DNA of 64,000 nt from PNON01 sp964387025. GTDB lineage: Bacteria; Chloroflexota; Anaerolineae; Anaerolineales; Anaerolineaceae. The notes under the pieces were generated by a model that made no database searches, had not been told where the DNA came from, and was given only the letters and a program-made list of their open reading frames with translations. Both the position numbers and the translations under genes were made by a program. The stretch is taken from contig CAYLUZ010000005.1 in assembly GCA_964387025.1 (NCBI GenBank), positions 276,266 through 340,265 on the forward strand, in the 5' to 3' direction. This document shows, in pieces, positions 16,390 to 26,417 of this stretch; position 1 is the stretch's first letter; each line of letters opens with the position of its first letter.

Positions 16390-19142
16390 GGAAGCTCCTC
16401 AATGGTAAAGTAGAATGTGGCCCCCTGGTTGATGGCGGAATCTGCCCAAATTCGCCCGCCGTGCCGGTGAACGATACGCTGGACGGTTGATAGTCCAATT
16501 CCCGTTCCGGGAAATTCGGAGACCCTATGCATGCGCTGGAACGCCCCGAAAAGATTTTTTGCCAGTGCCATGTCGAAGCCCACCCCGTTGTCACGCACAA
16601 AGAAAGCCTTTTGACCCTCGATCTCGGCTTGTCCAAACTCGATGTGCGCCTGCGGGGTTTTACCCGTGAATTTGAAGGCGTTGCCCAGCAGGTTGGAGAG
16701 GGCTATTTCCAACAGCCGCGTGTCGCCATTGGCATTTATTTCTGGTTGAATTACGAACTTCACCAGCCGGCCCGGCTGTTCTTCCTGTAACTGGGCGGCT
16801 ATCTTCCCGGCCATATCACTCAGGCTTACTTTTTCCAAAACCATTTCGGTACTGGTCAGGCGCGAGAGCTGCAGCAGGTCGTCGATCAGCTGTGACATGC
16901 GCCTGGTTTCAGAGCGCACCCGGTCGAGATATGTTTTTGCCTGTCCATCCAGAATGTTGGCGTAATCTTCCAACAATGCCTGGCTCCAACCGTCTATCCC
17001 GCGCAGCGGGGCGCGCAGGTCGTGTGAAACCGAATAAGAAAAGGCTTCCAATTCCTTGTTGGCAGATTCGAGTTGGGCGGTGCGCTGGTGCAGGGCTTGC
17101 TCTGCCCGCTTACGCTCGGTAATATCCATGATGGCTTCCACTCTAACTTTCCGGCCTTTTAATTCCATCTCTCTGACCCGAATTTCCATCGGAAACCTGG
17201 TCCCGTCTTTTTTTAACCCGGTTGACTCATAAGGTCCCACGCCGCCTGTGGCTATCATTTTTTTCACTCCCTCTATGGCTTCCGGTGCAATTGTCAATGG
17301 CATTACCTGTTTTCCCAGCAATTCTTCTAGTTCGTAGCCGAACATATCGCAATATTGGTTGTTCGTGCTCAGGAGAATACCCCCATCGTGAATGATGATG
17401 GCTTCAAAGGCTGCATCCGATAGCCGACGAAACTGCTCTTCGATCTCCCGCAGCGCTGCTTCGGCATGTTTGCGTTCGGTGAGTTCGCTTTCAAGCTGCT
17501 TGTTTGCGCTTTGGAGCTGCGATGTGCGCTCGATTACACGCCCTTCCAGTTCGGCGTTGAGCTTGAGGATTTCCTGCTCATTCTGCTTGCGCTCAGTGAT
17601 TTCGTTGATGAGTGTAGCAAATTTTCCGTGTTCCGGGCAATAAGCCCGCACTTCATAATGCTTTCCCAGAGGTTCCGCATAATTTTCAAATTGAGTGGGT
17701 TCACCTGTCAATGCCACTTTTCCATAACGCTCGATCCAACTGGATTCTATACCGGGAAGAACTTCGAGGGCTGTTTTACCTAGGATGTCATGAGCATCCA
17801 ATCCAGTCATTTTTTCAAAAGCTGTGTTTACCGAAAGAAATCGATAATTCTTAGGCTTTCCGCTTTGGTCGCAGATGATTTCATGCAAAGCAAATCCGCT
17901 AAGCATTTCATGAAACAGAAGACCGTATTGGGATTCGCTTTTCTGAAGCATTTCCTCAGCAAGCTTTTGATCAGTGATGTCCCGGCCAACTCCCTGCAAT
18001 TCCCGGATTTTGCCTAACTCATCCATTACAGCGACATTATCCCAACTTAAGACCCGAATGCCTGAGGGGGTAGAATGCCGGGTTTCGGTTTGCATTTGGT
18101 AAGGGGGTACATGGATAGCTTTAAGCAACGTTTTAGCAATTGGCCTGTCTTCGGGATATACTGTTGGGATAAATAATTCTCCAAGCAATTCTTCACGGGT
18201 TTTGCCGAAAGTTTTACAATATGCATCATTAACAAATGTCAGGCGTCCGTCCAGGTTGCTGCGTGCAATTAGATCGGTTTGCATTTCAACCAGGCTCTTA
18301 TAACGTGCCTCACTTGCACCTAGAGCCTCCTCTGCCTGTTTGCGCTCTGTAATGTCATACCCATAAACGGCCAGTAGTTTTAATTCGCCCTTCTCATCCT
18401 TAACCGGGTAGATTGAATTATCCACCCACTTTCCAAACCTTTCGTCTTCGAAGCGCACGGATTTACCGGTGGCGATAACATTTTCAGCATAGAAACGTCG
18501 TTTCTCCGCTACATCGAGAGGCAAAAAGCTGTAAATGTTATGTCCAATCATATCAACGGTGCGTGAACCCAATCGGGCAGCGGTGGTTTCATTGACTGCT
18601 ACGACTGTGCCATCTATTTGCATCAAAAACAAAGATTCGTTGACGGCATTAATTAAAGCGAGTAATTTTGTTTCGCTTTCGCGAAGCGCATCATCCATCC
18701 GCTTCCGGTCAGTGATATCACGGAACACAGCGTAGGCACGGAAAGGTTTTTTCTCTCCTGGATGGAATTCCGGAGTGGAGTTCACGCTGAGCCATACATA
18801 GGCACCCGATTTTGGGTTGTATATGCCCATAATTTCATCCGCTGCAGGCTTGCCAATTTTCGCCGCAACATTGAGTGAGTGGGTTTCTCCCGGAAAAGGC
18901 GATCCGTCTTCATGAATCGCCTTCCAGCGCGGGTCAACCGAGGTTCTGCCCTGCATCTGGTCGAATGAGAGGCCAAGAAGCCTTTCTGCCGCAGGATTCG
19001 CAGAGATGATTTTGCCATCGTGGTCTTCGTAGACTATACCTTCCGACATCGTCTCATAAAGAGTACGGAGTTTTTTTTCGCTTTCGGCTAACGCCTCTTC
19101 CGCCTGCTGGTGAAGTACGGTTTTGGATAGGTTGTTTTTCAT
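16386..19142 (-). CDS. Soluble multi-PAS histidine kinase
   Basis: The 918-residue protein has five PAS domains (about 20-140, 155-270, 285-400, 405-520, 565-680) with a coiled-coil between the fourth and fifth. HisKA follows ('YSVSHDLRAPLRGIDG', His near 712), then HATPase (805-915, with DNGVGFD and GTGIGLS). No membrane segment is visible, so it senses cytoplasmic signals, perhaps redox or ligands bound in PAS pockets. It overlaps the Rcp1-like regulator gene by four bases. The HisKA resembles that of phytochrome-type kinases, but no phytochrome GAF/PHY domains are present. The ribosome site is weak (AAAGGG). Confidence 0.92.
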   Translation of the reverse strand: MKNNLSKTVLHQQAEEALAESEKKLRTLYETMSEGIVYEDHDGKIISANPAAERLLGLSFDQMQGRTSVDPRWKAIHEDGSPFPGETHSLNVAAKIGKPAADEIMGIYNPKSGAYVWLSVNSTPEFHPGEKKPFRAYAVFRDITDRKRMDDALRESETKLLALINAVNESLFLMQIDGTVVAVNETTAARLGSRTVDMIGHNIYSFLPLDVAEKRRFYAENVIATGKSVRFEDERFGKWVDNSIYPVKDEKGELKLLAVYGYDITERKQAEEALGASEARYKSLVEMQTDLIARSNLDGRLTFVNDAYCKTFGKTREELLGELFIPTVYPEDRPIAKTLLKAIHVPPYQMQTETRHSTPSGIRVLSWDNVAVMDELGKIRELQGVGRDITDQKLAEEMLQKSESQYGLLFHEMLSGFALHEIICDQSGKPKNYRFLSVNTAFEKMTGLDAHDILGKTALEVLPGIESSWIERYGKVALTGEPTQFENYAEPLGKHYEVRAYCPEHGKFATLINEITERKQNEQEILKLNAELEGRVIERTSQLQSANKQLESELTERKHAEAALREIEEQFRRLSDAAFEAIIIHDGGILLSTNNQYCDMFGYELEELLGKQVMPLTIAPEAIEGVKKMIATGGVGPYESTGLKKDGTRFPMEIRVREMELKGRKVRVEAIMDITERKRAEQALHQRTAQLESANKELEAFSYSVSHDLRAPLRGIDGWSQALLEDYANILDGQAKTYLDRVRSETRRMSQLIDDLLQLSRLTSTEMVLEKVSLSDMAGKIAAQLQEEQPGRLVKFVIQPEINANGDTRLLEIALSNLLGNAFKFTGKTPQAHIEFGQAEIEGQKAFFVRDNGVGFDMALAKNLFGAFQRMHRVSEFPGTGIGLSTVQRIVHRHGGRIWADSAINQGATFYFTIEELP

Positions 19143-19696
19143 GCCAGACCCTTTTTTATTTTATCGCGATGGACCATTAACTCAATTACCGATGCAATCT
19201 CACAGTAAGATGAGACTGCTTAGTTATCGCTCGAAGGGACACCTCAGCCCCCTTACGCTTGGTGATGTTGCGTTTATACACGGAGGAGAGGAACCATTCC
19301 ATTGCCACCAATCCGCCTGCAGATGCGCCAATACCGATAATTGGGAACTTATCCCCCAGTTGCTTTTAACCCTGGTGGTTGAAACTCGCTTGTTTCCTGA
19401 GTTCATGAGCGTCCTCATTTTCAGAACGGACAGCTGTTACCTGGTGATAAATTAGCTGCTTTGTTTCATATCCCCCGGATCCTCTATGCGGTCGCAGTTG
19501 CTTAGTTCTCCCCTATAAATGTATCTAATAATACATTACAACTTTTATCCTAAAATAACAACCCTTATTCGATTATGCAGGCTTGACCTGGTTCTCCTTC
19601 TGTGTGGGTTCCCGGCTCCTTATAAAACCGGCTTCCAACCCGTAAAAAGGACACCAGGGAAAATACCTTTTTTGAAACATGTTATGTGATTATCGC
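19143..19696. other. 554-bp gap without a convincing gene
   Basis: No frame here has both a ribosome site and a recognisable protein; two frames of about 64 and 110 codons look like chance. An imperfect inverted repeat (GGGTT..CCGG / CCGG..AACCC, about 19606-19641) lies on the 3' side of the PAP2 gene and may be a weak terminator. The rest likely holds the promoter of the multi-PAS kinase operon. Confidence 0.5.
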
Positions 19697-20455
19697 TCAC
19701 AAGTAATAACCTTCAACAATTACTCCCAGGAACCCCCAAACGCTGCCCAAAATAGCCCCAGCGATAACATCGCGCGGGTAATGCGCACCCACATACATCC
19801 GGGTGATGCCAACCGTTAATGCCAATGCATATAACACGAAGACCACCCAGGCATTGGCGTGAAAATGCTGGGAGACCAAAGTTGCCATGAAGAAAGCCTG
19901 GCTGGTATGCCCGCTTGGAAATGACCGTCCTATTGCCCGGAAGCCAAGGATTCTAGCTTGTGTCAAATGGATAAATGGCCGGGATCGATTGACCATAAAT
20001 TTAACCATTTCGACAATCATCCACAATGACAATGTCCCCAGCATAAGTTCGTAACTCAGCAAGCGCGGGCCAAATAAATATAACAGCAGGGCCAGACCCA
20101 GGGCAAAGAATCCACTGCCGACCTGCGTAATTACAACCATTAGTTTATCCAACCATACCGGGCGCTTCCCCCTCAAATTTAGCAACAGGAAAACCCGTGT
20201 ATCCAGTCTTTGACCAGCCGACCAGATTAATGATACCGACAGTAATATGAAGATCAAAAGCATGGCAGCAAGTACTCTATGAGTCTGCAGTCCATGCCAA
20301 AAATAGGTTTTGATATACGCAGGAAGAAAGATCAGAAACACGATCATCACGACTGTAATGATTGCCAGCCGGGCTATGGGTTGATGTAGATTTACCCAAT
20401 TGGCAACTCGACTCCGGACCTCAAGTGCTTTAGTTTTATCTGATTTCTCGACCAT
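19697..20455 (-). CDS. PAP2-family membrane phosphatase
   Basis: This 252-residue multi-pass protein has the three PAP2 motifs: 'KFMVNRSRP' (KxxxxxxRP), 'PSGHTSQA' (PSGH) and 'TRMYVGAHYPRDV' (SRxxxxxHxxxD, with Thr at the first position). About six hydrophobic segments are visible. Members remove phosphate from phosphatidic acid, undecaprenyl diphosphate or related lipids at the outer membrane face. It is the last gene of an operon with a lipid kinase, giving a kinase/phosphatase pair likely acting on diacylglycerol or another membrane lipid. Confidence 0.9.
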   Translation of the reverse strand: MVEKSDKTKALEVRSRVANWVNLHQPIARLAIITVVMIVFLIFLPAYIKTYFWHGLQTHRVLAAMLLIFILLSVSLIWSAGQRLDTRVFLLLNLRGKRPVWLDKLMVVITQVGSGFFALGLALLLYLFGPRLLSYELMLGTLSLWMIVEMVKFMVNRSRPFIHLTQARILGFRAIGRSFPSGHTSQAFFMATLVSQHFHANAWVVFVLYALALTVGITRMYVGAHYPRDVIAGAILGSVWGFLGVIVEGYYL

Positions 20456-20482
20456 CTAATCGTTACCCGATATGCTCTTCTG

Positions 20483-21436
20483 CTATGACTGCTTTTCTGA
20501 AACTGGCTCCCCAACCATCATTGCCAGGGCCCGTTTTCGAACTTCGATCCGTACCGACCCTTCCCCCAAGGGTGATCCATCCGCCATCGCTTGCATGGCA
20601 GGAGATGTGGTTATCTCCACACTGCGGACATGATAATGTTGAATACGGGGATCTTCCGGCTTTCCTTCACCAACTCCCTGGAAAACATAAGCCAGCAGGT
20701 CCAATTTCGATAGGTCGGCAAAGAAAAGTACATCCAGTAAGCCATCATTAAATGCAGCTGCTGCTCCAACCTGGTAGTGCAGCCCGATATAAGGCATATT
20801 GGAGACCAACACCACATGACCCATGCTTTGTATTTTCTTTTTATGGTCCAAATATAGTATTATCTTCGCCGGTGGAGAAGATGTCAGCGTTGTCAGAAAG
20901 TCGCCCACCCTGGCCAGGTTGCCATGTTGGATATCGTCCGCAGACGGGAAAAGGGACGAGACCAATCCCACAGAGCAGACTTCCAGAAATGGCGTGTTAA
21001 TTCCACCACAGCTAGCCATCCCGACATCTACTTTAATGCGCTGACCAGCCCGTAATAAGGCAATTGCCGATGGGATGTCTGAAGGGATACCCAGGCTGAG
21101 GGCAGTATTATTTTGTGTGCCAATGGGTATGATCCCCAGCGTGGCATTTGTTCCCGCCAGGATTCTGGCAACAGCCGAAATGGTACCATCGCCGCCGCAA
21201 ACCACGAACATGCGGTATCCCTGCTCCAATGCTTGGCTGACGGCTCCAGGTAAATCACAGCCTGGCTCGACCAGGAAAGCCTCAGGAACGAGCTTCCATG
21301 CTTGCATTTCCCGGATGATATCCAGAAGTTGAACAGGGGAGTCACCGGTTGTCCCTGATCCTGGATTAAATATCAACTTGGCTCGCATTCGGTGCTTATA
21401 AGTGATGCCTGATTTACTTTCAGTTGTTTCTTTCAT
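20483..21436 (-). CDS. Diacylglycerol/lipid kinase (DagK/YegS family)
   Basis: A 317-residue soluble kinase. It shows 'LIFNPGSGTTGDS' (nucleotide loop, residues 19-31), the catalytic 'VVCGGDGTISAV' (GGDGT, near 79-84) and 'PIGTQNNTALSLGIP'. YegS/DgkB-type enzymes phosphorylate diacylglycerol, linking lipid recycling to phosphatidic acid. AGGA lies before the ATG. It lies 27 bp upstream of the PAP2 gene and about 50 bp after the YihY gene on the same strand. Confidence 0.9.
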   Translation of the reverse strand: MKETTESKSGITYKHRMRAKLIFNPGSGTTGDSPVQLLDIIREMQAWKLVPEAFLVEPGCDLPGAVSQALEQGYRMFVVCGGDGTISAVARILAGTNATLGIIPIGTQNNTALSLGIPSDIPSAIALLRAGQRIKVDVGMASCGGINTPFLEVCSVGLVSSLFPSADDIQHGNLARVGDFLTTLTSSPPAKIILYLDHKKKIQSMGHVVLVSNMPYIGLHYQVGAAAAFNDGLLDVLFFADLSKLDLLAYVFQGVGEGKPEDPRIQHYHVRSVEITTSPAMQAMADGSPLGEGSVRIEVRKRALAMMVGEPVSEKQS

Positions 21437-21485
21437 ACCGGTCCTATTTATTGTTCTGATGCATTAATTATAATTATAGATAGTC

Positions 21486-22427
21486 TTATAAATTTGTATC
21501 CACACTTTTTGTACTGATGATTTGAGCGGCAGGATCTGGTTGGTGCTTTAACCTGTAATAAGCAACACTCAAGAACGCACCAAAGAGAAAGATACTCCCG
21601 CTCAGGTATGCCCATGTAAGAAAAGCGATTATTGCTGCAACCGAACCATAGATCAGGTTTGAAACAGAAATATAGGTGGAAATAAAAAGCAAAAAGGCTC
21701 TCTTGGCCAGTTCCCAGAGCAAGCCAGCCCAGACTGCACCCGGTAGAATTTCACGCCAGGTTGAAGCTCCATGGGGAAGGATCATATATATCACCATAAA
21801 TAATGCAAAATCCAGCAAGATGGCTGCGAAAAAACTAATTCCATCTCCTATAGGCATAATTTGGTTCGGCAGCCAGGTGCGTAGATTAGCGATCATACTT
21901 GTGGCAAAAGATGTTAAGATGAGAACCGGACCAACGAAAGCCAGAACTACTAATATTCCAAGACCTCGTTGTTTCCAAACAGGCCTTCTTCGTTTATTAC
22001 CCCAAATTACATTCATGGTCTGGTTTAGTGTAAAAAATATTGTGGAGGTTGACCAAACCAAGCCAACTAATGCAAAGCCTGTCACAGGCCCACGAGCCTT
22101 AATTATTTCGTCAATATTCTGACCCAATAACTGGCCAAGGGCTGGCGCAATAAACTCTAATCTTTGTATGATCAGATTCTGATCCATCGCCGCACCGAGG
22201 CTGAAGCTGGCAATGGCTATGGTCAGTAATGTGAGCGGAAAGAGGGAAATGACAGCAAAGTACGCAATGGCTGCAGCTGTGATCACCGAATCAGGCATAA
22301 ATGCTTGACTCGCTGCACCAGTCAAGACTCCTAATCTACCGTGTGTCCGCTGATTGATCTGATGTGCCCAGGTTAAGCCTTTCTGTCTAAACAACGCCAG
22401 ATTATGAACAATTTTTGGCACGGCCAT
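21486..22427 (-). CDS. YihY/BrkB-family inner-membrane protein
   Basis: A 313-residue protein with six hydrophobic segments and typical pattern pieces: 'AAIAYFAVISLFPLTLL' near the start, 'WGNKRRRPVWKQRGLG' in the middle and 'YGSVAAIIAFLTWAYLSGSIFLFGA' (read in parts) near the end. YihY proteins are conserved membrane proteins; some relatives are linked to lipid or virulence phenotypes, but the activity is unsettled. Only one base separates it from the upstream AI-2E-type gene. Confidence 0.88.
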   Translation of the reverse strand: MAVPKIVHNLALFRQKGLTWAHQINQRTHGRLGVLTGAASQAFMPDSVITAAAIAYFAVISLFPLTLLTIAIASFSLGAAMDQNLIIQRLEFIAPALGQLLGQNIDEIIKARGPVTGFALVGLVWSTSTIFFTLNQTMNVIWGNKRRRPVWKQRGLGILVVLAFVGPVLILTSFATSMIANLRTWLPNQIMPIGDGISFFAAILLDFALFMVIYMILPHGASTWREILPGAVWAGLLWELAKRAFLLFISTYISVSNLIYGSVAAIIAFLTWAYLSGSIFLFGAFLSVAYYRLKHQPDPAAQIISTKSVDTNL

Positions 22428-22428
22428 A

Positions 22429-23661
22429 TTACTCTTTCAGTTCTGGATTAGTCGAGATTTGGATTGATGGATCAGCAGATTCAACCGACGGAACCGTCTG
22501 CAAAATGGGCTCAGCTTTCCCTATCAGATGATTCAATCGCTCCATGCTGCTTGTTACCAAAGGCGGTGGTGGTTCATCCATTTCTACTATTAATTCCTTT
22601 AATCGTTCCTGCCGTTCTTTGATATCGGAAAGCTGAGCCGCATCTCCAGAAGCCAGGCGGTGAATCACCAGGCGGCTCCATAAAATTTGACAGACAACAG
22701 ATAACGGAGGTGCAACGATAACACCGGCAAGACCAAATGCATCAGCCATGGTGATGAGTAAAATGACAGTCAAAATGGGATTATCCCATCCACGGTTAAA
22801 AAGGCGGGGTTTGACCCATATACGCATCGCAATTAAGGCGACCAACGCAAAGAGGCCTGTAAACAGGCTTACCTGTATACTGGTCATTAATCCCACCAAT
22901 ATCACAATTATTAAAGCCAGCGCTTCTCCAACCACTGGTATCAGGCATGCCAGTGCTCCAGCCAACGCGAGCAATGCAGGATACGGAGATCCGAGTAACC
23001 AGGAACCAAGCCCAAATAGCAACCCCGCCAGGAGACTTTGGATAATCTCACTGCGGATATAAGCACCAATGTCTGGTTCGACGGTACGCCAGACACCTCT
23101 TGCCTGACTACGTTGGCCTGATGGCAGAAGTGAAAGCCAAAGTCGTTCAAAATGGACTTGATTGATACTCCAATAAATACTTAAGAATAGAATGACAAAA
23201 ATTGCACTCAGGACCCCGCCAACACCTTGAAAAAAGCCCAGCATTGCTGGCAGTACAAGCTGTCCCTGTTCGCCCGTCACAGCGTCGAATAGTTTACTCG
23301 GAGATGGAATCCTTGCAAATATTGTTTTTTGGAATGTTGTGCCTTGAAGCCAACTCGGAACCAGCCAGGCATCCCTTACGGAGGCATTTTGGGAAATAGA
23401 TTGAATTTCAGAAACAATCGTTTTGCCTGTAAGGAATAATAAGAAAACGAAACTACCCAGAACCAGGATGTAAAGTAAGATCCAGATCATGCGAATCGCA
23501 AATTTCTGGCCGGCCAGCCGCTGTACCAGTGGACGAATAGCTGCTGCTAACGTGAGTGAGATCAAAACGTAAATAGCGACAGTTCGGAACTGCCATAGAA
23601 TCAACAATGCCAGCAATGTGGTCATTACAGCCATACCATAGATGGCAATTTGTTTCGTCAT
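22429..23661 (-). CDS. AI-2E-family transporter (PerM/TqsA type), copy 2
   Basis: This 410-residue membrane protein has about eight hydrophobic helices and the family's late motif region 'LVGLMTSIQVSLFTGLFALVALIAMRIWVKPRLF' (read in parts). Relatives export quorum-sensing AI-2 or exchange ions (Na+/H+, Li+); the substrate cannot be read here. A hydrophilic tail of about 70 residues follows the last helix. Its ATG overlaps the stop of the preceding paralog (23658-23661), so the pair is translationally coupled and may form a heteromer. Confidence 0.86.
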   Translation of the reverse strand: MTKQIAIYGMAVMTTLLALLILWQFRTVAIYVLISLTLAAAIRPLVQRLAGQKFAIRMIWILLYILVLGSFVFLLFLTGKTIVSEIQSISQNASVRDAWLVPSWLQGTTFQKTIFARIPSPSKLFDAVTGEQGQLVLPAMLGFFQGVGGVLSAIFVILFLSIYWSINQVHFERLWLSLLPSGQRSQARGVWRTVEPDIGAYIRSEIIQSLLAGLLFGLGSWLLGSPYPALLALAGALACLIPVVGEALALIIVILVGLMTSIQVSLFTGLFALVALIAMRIWVKPRLFNRGWDNPILTVILLITMADAFGLAGVIVAPPLSVVCQILWSRLVIHRLASGDAAQLSDIKERQERLKELIVEMDEPPPPLVTSSMERLNHLIGKAEPILQTVPSVESADPSIQISTNPELKE

Positions 23662-24935
23662 GACTCACCGGAAGTGTTAACCTGTGCTAGTAAAGTTTCA
23701 AGGTCGGTGGTAATTGATTCAATTTCGTCCATCACTTGATCGATCTGCTTGATCCTGTGATCATTACCGCCTTTTTGAAGACGGGCCTGTCTGCGAAGAC
23801 CATTCACCAGATCATTTGCATCATTCCGTAACCGGCTGGCTATGTCCCGTCCTGGTGTAACCTCCTCCGGTTCAATGGCTACTGGATGAAAGATAAAGCG
23901 ATCAAGTAATAGCTGTATAATGGCGGCGATCGGAATGGCCATGAGCGCCCCCGCAATTCCGAAAAGGGAGCTAAAGGCAAAAATTGCCAGAAGGGAAACG
24001 AATGGATTAACTCCTACTGCTTTCCGCATGACACGCGGCACCAGCAAACTATTTTCAACTTGTTGAATAATGATCGTGGCGACAACTACCCATATCAACT
24101 TGGTGGGTGATATGGATAATGCAATTACCGCAGCTGGGATGGCGCCTAAAAGCGGACCAACCATTGGAACAGCCTCAAGAACTGCTGCAACCAGGGCTAA
24201 TACCAGGGCATTAGGCAATCCAATGATCAAATACGCAATTAAAGCCAGGACACCTATGATCAGGCATAGGATGCTTTGTCCGGCAATATAAAAACCAACT
24301 TTTGCTTCCATTGAGGAAATCAGATCGCTGTAGCTTTTACGGTGATCTTTAGGGAACAGCAGCAATATTGCCTGTATACTCTTTGGTCCTTCAAGTGTCC
24401 AGTGAAAAGCCAGGAGCATAATGGCAGTTGCGACAAAGAGTACCCTCACTGCCAGGGATATATAATCCAGGGCCTGCGTAGCAGAAGCAAGGATCTGTTC
24501 TCCCGATTGCTGCACAGGTTTCAAACCCGGTAATACGTTCGGTAGAAACTCACTCAAACGGACGACAAACTGATTGGGGAAATGAACCATCCAATCGCGC
24601 AGTCCCTGGTAATAACCCGGTACAGCTGCAGCAACAGTTATTCCCTGGTCCAGTATCAGTGGAAATAACAGTAAAACGAAGCCAACTAACAGGAATAAAA
24701 GGAGAAGAAAAACAAGTATGACCCCGGCCATCCGCGGAAGGCCCAGGTGGTGCAGCCAGGTAACGACTGGTCTGATCACCGTGCCCATTACGATGGCAAT
24801 AAATAGAATAAAGACAACCTGGTAAAACCGAAAGAGCAGCCAAAAACCGGCGGCAATTAATACGATAACAAGTGTTGCCCACACAACCCGTCTAAAGGTC
24901 CAGGGGTTCTGTTGTGGTGGTATGGATAATTCCAA
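23658..24935 (-). CDS. AI-2E-family transporter (PerM/TqsA type), copy 1
   Basis: A 425-residue paralog of the next gene, with about eight hydrophobic helices and the family segment 'VPMVGPLLGAIPAAVIAL' followed by 'QQVENSLLVPRVMRKAVGVNPF'-type sequence, the most conserved part of AI-2E/PerM proteins. A 60-residue charged tail ends the protein. It opens a five-gene minus-strand operon (two transporters, YihY, lipid kinase, PAP2). A 7-bp hairpin (GCTAAAT/ATTTAGC, 24957-24973) lies just upstream of its start. Confidence 0.88.
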   Translation of the reverse strand: MELSIPPQQNPWTFRRVVWATLVIVLIAAGFWLLFRFYQVVFILFIAIVMGTVIRPVVTWLHHLGLPRMAGVILVFLLLLFLLVGFVLLLFPLILDQGITVAAAVPGYYQGLRDWMVHFPNQFVVRLSEFLPNVLPGLKPVQQSGEQILASATQALDYISLAVRVLFVATAIMLLAFHWTLEGPKSIQAILLLFPKDHRKSYSDLISSMEAKVGFYIAGQSILCLIIGVLALIAYLIIGLPNALVLALVAAVLEAVPMVGPLLGAIPAAVIALSISPTKLIWVVVATIIIQQVENSLLVPRVMRKAVGVNPFVSLLAIFAFSSLFGIAGALMAIPIAAIIQLLLDRFIFHPVAIEPEEVTPGRDIASRLRNDANDLVNGLRRQARLQKGGNDHRIKQIDQVMDEIESITTDLETLLAQVNTSGES

Positions 24936-25035
24936 GTCGTCCCTATTCTTTCAATCGCTAAATAATATTTAGCAAAAGGTAATCATTCTTTATTCTGATC
25001 TAGCTGAACCTACATGTAATACTCACACTGATCTC

Positions 25036-25473
25036 TTAATTCCCATTGGGTTCCGAAATTTCCTTCAAAACTTCAGCTGTTTTTTCTGGTTGATTGACCC
25101 GTACTGCCACATCTGCCTGAGCAATGATCCCCAGTATCTTGTTATTATTGTCAACGATTGGAATGCGGCGTAATTGATGTTCGGACATCGCTGCCAGGGC
25201 TTTCTGAAAGTCATCGTCAGCATGACAGGTCACTACTTTGTGAGTCATTACTGCTTCGACTTTTGTTGACTTGGATTCGCGGCCTTCTGCCACGATCTTC
25301 ATAGCAAGATCCCTATCAGTCACGATTCCAACCAACTTGCGGGTTTGTTCATTTTCGATCACCGGTATCGAGCCAATGTTTGTCTGTTTCATCATTTCTG
25401 CAACTTTGACAACATTATCGGATGGTAAGCAGCATACCGGGTTTTTAGTCATAACTTCTTCACACTTTTTCAT
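25036..25473 (-). CDS. Two-CBS-domain protein
   Basis: A 145-residue protein made of two CBS motifs (about residues 7-65 and 75-135), for example 'IGSIPVIENEQTRKLVGIVTDRDLAMK' (read in parts) and 'LRRIPIVDNNNKILGIIAQADVAVR'. Stand-alone CBS pairs bind adenine nucleotides and regulate partner enzymes or channels. AAGGAGAATAAC precedes the ATG. It is transcribed toward the transporter operon and away from the stress genes, and could belong to either group. Confidence 0.92.
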   Translation of the reverse strand: MKKCEEVMTKNPVCCLPSDNVVKVAEMMKQTNIGSIPVIENEQTRKLVGIVTDRDLAMKIVAEGRESKSTKVEAVMTHKVVTCHADDDFQKALAAMSEHQLRRIPIVDNNNKILGIIAQADVAVRVNQPEKTAEVLKEISEPNGN

Positions 25474-26417
25474 GTTATTCTCCTTTTTTCTCTAACTTTT
25501 TTGCTCGGCTATCACATTCTTTCATTTTATTCATCACAAGACGTTGATAGCCAGACTTGTCGAAATAATATCAAATTGGATAATACTAAACGATCAGGTT
25601 TCCAACTGATCTCATTAAACCGAAGGCGAATAAATAATCCATTATTAGTTCACCTGGCTGATCGCTTAGTCGCCTGATCGTTTTTTAATATTGCCAGTTG
25701 AATCTGCCTACTTCTTCAACTGGTTACAACTGGCCGCCAAATATCGAAAGGGTTATATCACCTTCAATAGGTTTAATATGATCAGGATGACGGCGATTAC
25801 GATCAGAACATGAACCCAATTACCAGTCCGGGGAAAGCTTGAACTGATATTCCGGCCGAAAAAGCCGAGTGCCCACAAAACGATTAAGATTACTATGATA
25901 GTCCACAACATAAGGTTTCTCCTTCTAATACTTATATTCTTTGGATACCACCTGATATTTACTTCTGGTGGTAGTTGACCTAACGGTCATTTCCGATAAA
26001 GACCCCTCCCTTGCACCAGGTTACTGCCTTTGCTGTAATCCGGTGAAACATCAAGAATATTACTTTTTGGGTTGGAATCTCATATTTTTCTTTCCATTTG
26101 ATCAATGCCCTCTTTTCATTAGATGATTGGTCACCTGGTCAATTATGGTATCTTAATAAAACCGGGTTTCTTTATTCATCTTCTGATAGTGCAAAGATTT
26201 TCATTAGTATTTTGATGAAGAATCCCCTGACCGAATTTAAGAATATTACGTGGATGGGAGGGCTGTAATGATCTTGTTTGTAGATATCTACTGTGACGTC
26301 CATTCTGTTTCCTATTCTTCGATGCAGTTAAGAATTCATCGTGACAATCAGTATTCAGGTCCGTTTCTTCTTCAAAGTCAAAAATTCTTGCCCACTGTTT
26401 TTTAAATTATGCCTGGT
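25474..26417. other. 944-bp region with one small gene
   Basis: Apart from the 52-residue membrane protein at 25753-25911, I see no supported gene. Inverted repeats are dense between 25590 and 25725: GATCAG/CTGATC, CGATCAGG/CCTGATCG and CCAGTTGAA/TTCAACTGG (25694-25723). The last may end the small gene's transcript, although no T-run follows on its strand. A TTTTTT run at 25681-25686 would suit a plus-strand terminator. From 25920 to 26417 nothing recognisable is found. Confidence 0.5.
25753..25911 (-). CDS. Lmo0937-family small membrane protein (52 aa)
   Basis: A short frame starts MLWTIIVILIVLWALGFFGR and ends in a second hydrophobic helix with tail LLKVI. The two-helix layout with 'LWALGFFG' matches the Lmo0937 family (DUF5670), tiny stress-linked membrane proteins. 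A very good ribosome site (AGAAGGAGA) lies seven bases before the ATG. It stands among CBS, GlsB, CsbD and Dps genes, in line with a stress role. Confidence 0.82.
   Translation of the reverse strand: MLWTIIVILIVLWALGFFGRNISSSFPRTGNWVHVLIVIAVILIILNLLKVI

Noticed and set aside
19224..19418. 64-codon minus-strand frame in the gap before the PAP2 gene
   Set aside because: No convincing ribosome site, biased composition and no recognisable protein pattern.
24957..24973. 7-bp hairpin upstream of the AI-2E operon as a terminator of the CBS gene
   Set aside because: It lacks a T-run and is AT-rich with a 3-nt loop, so termination cannot be supported; mentioned only as a possible site.
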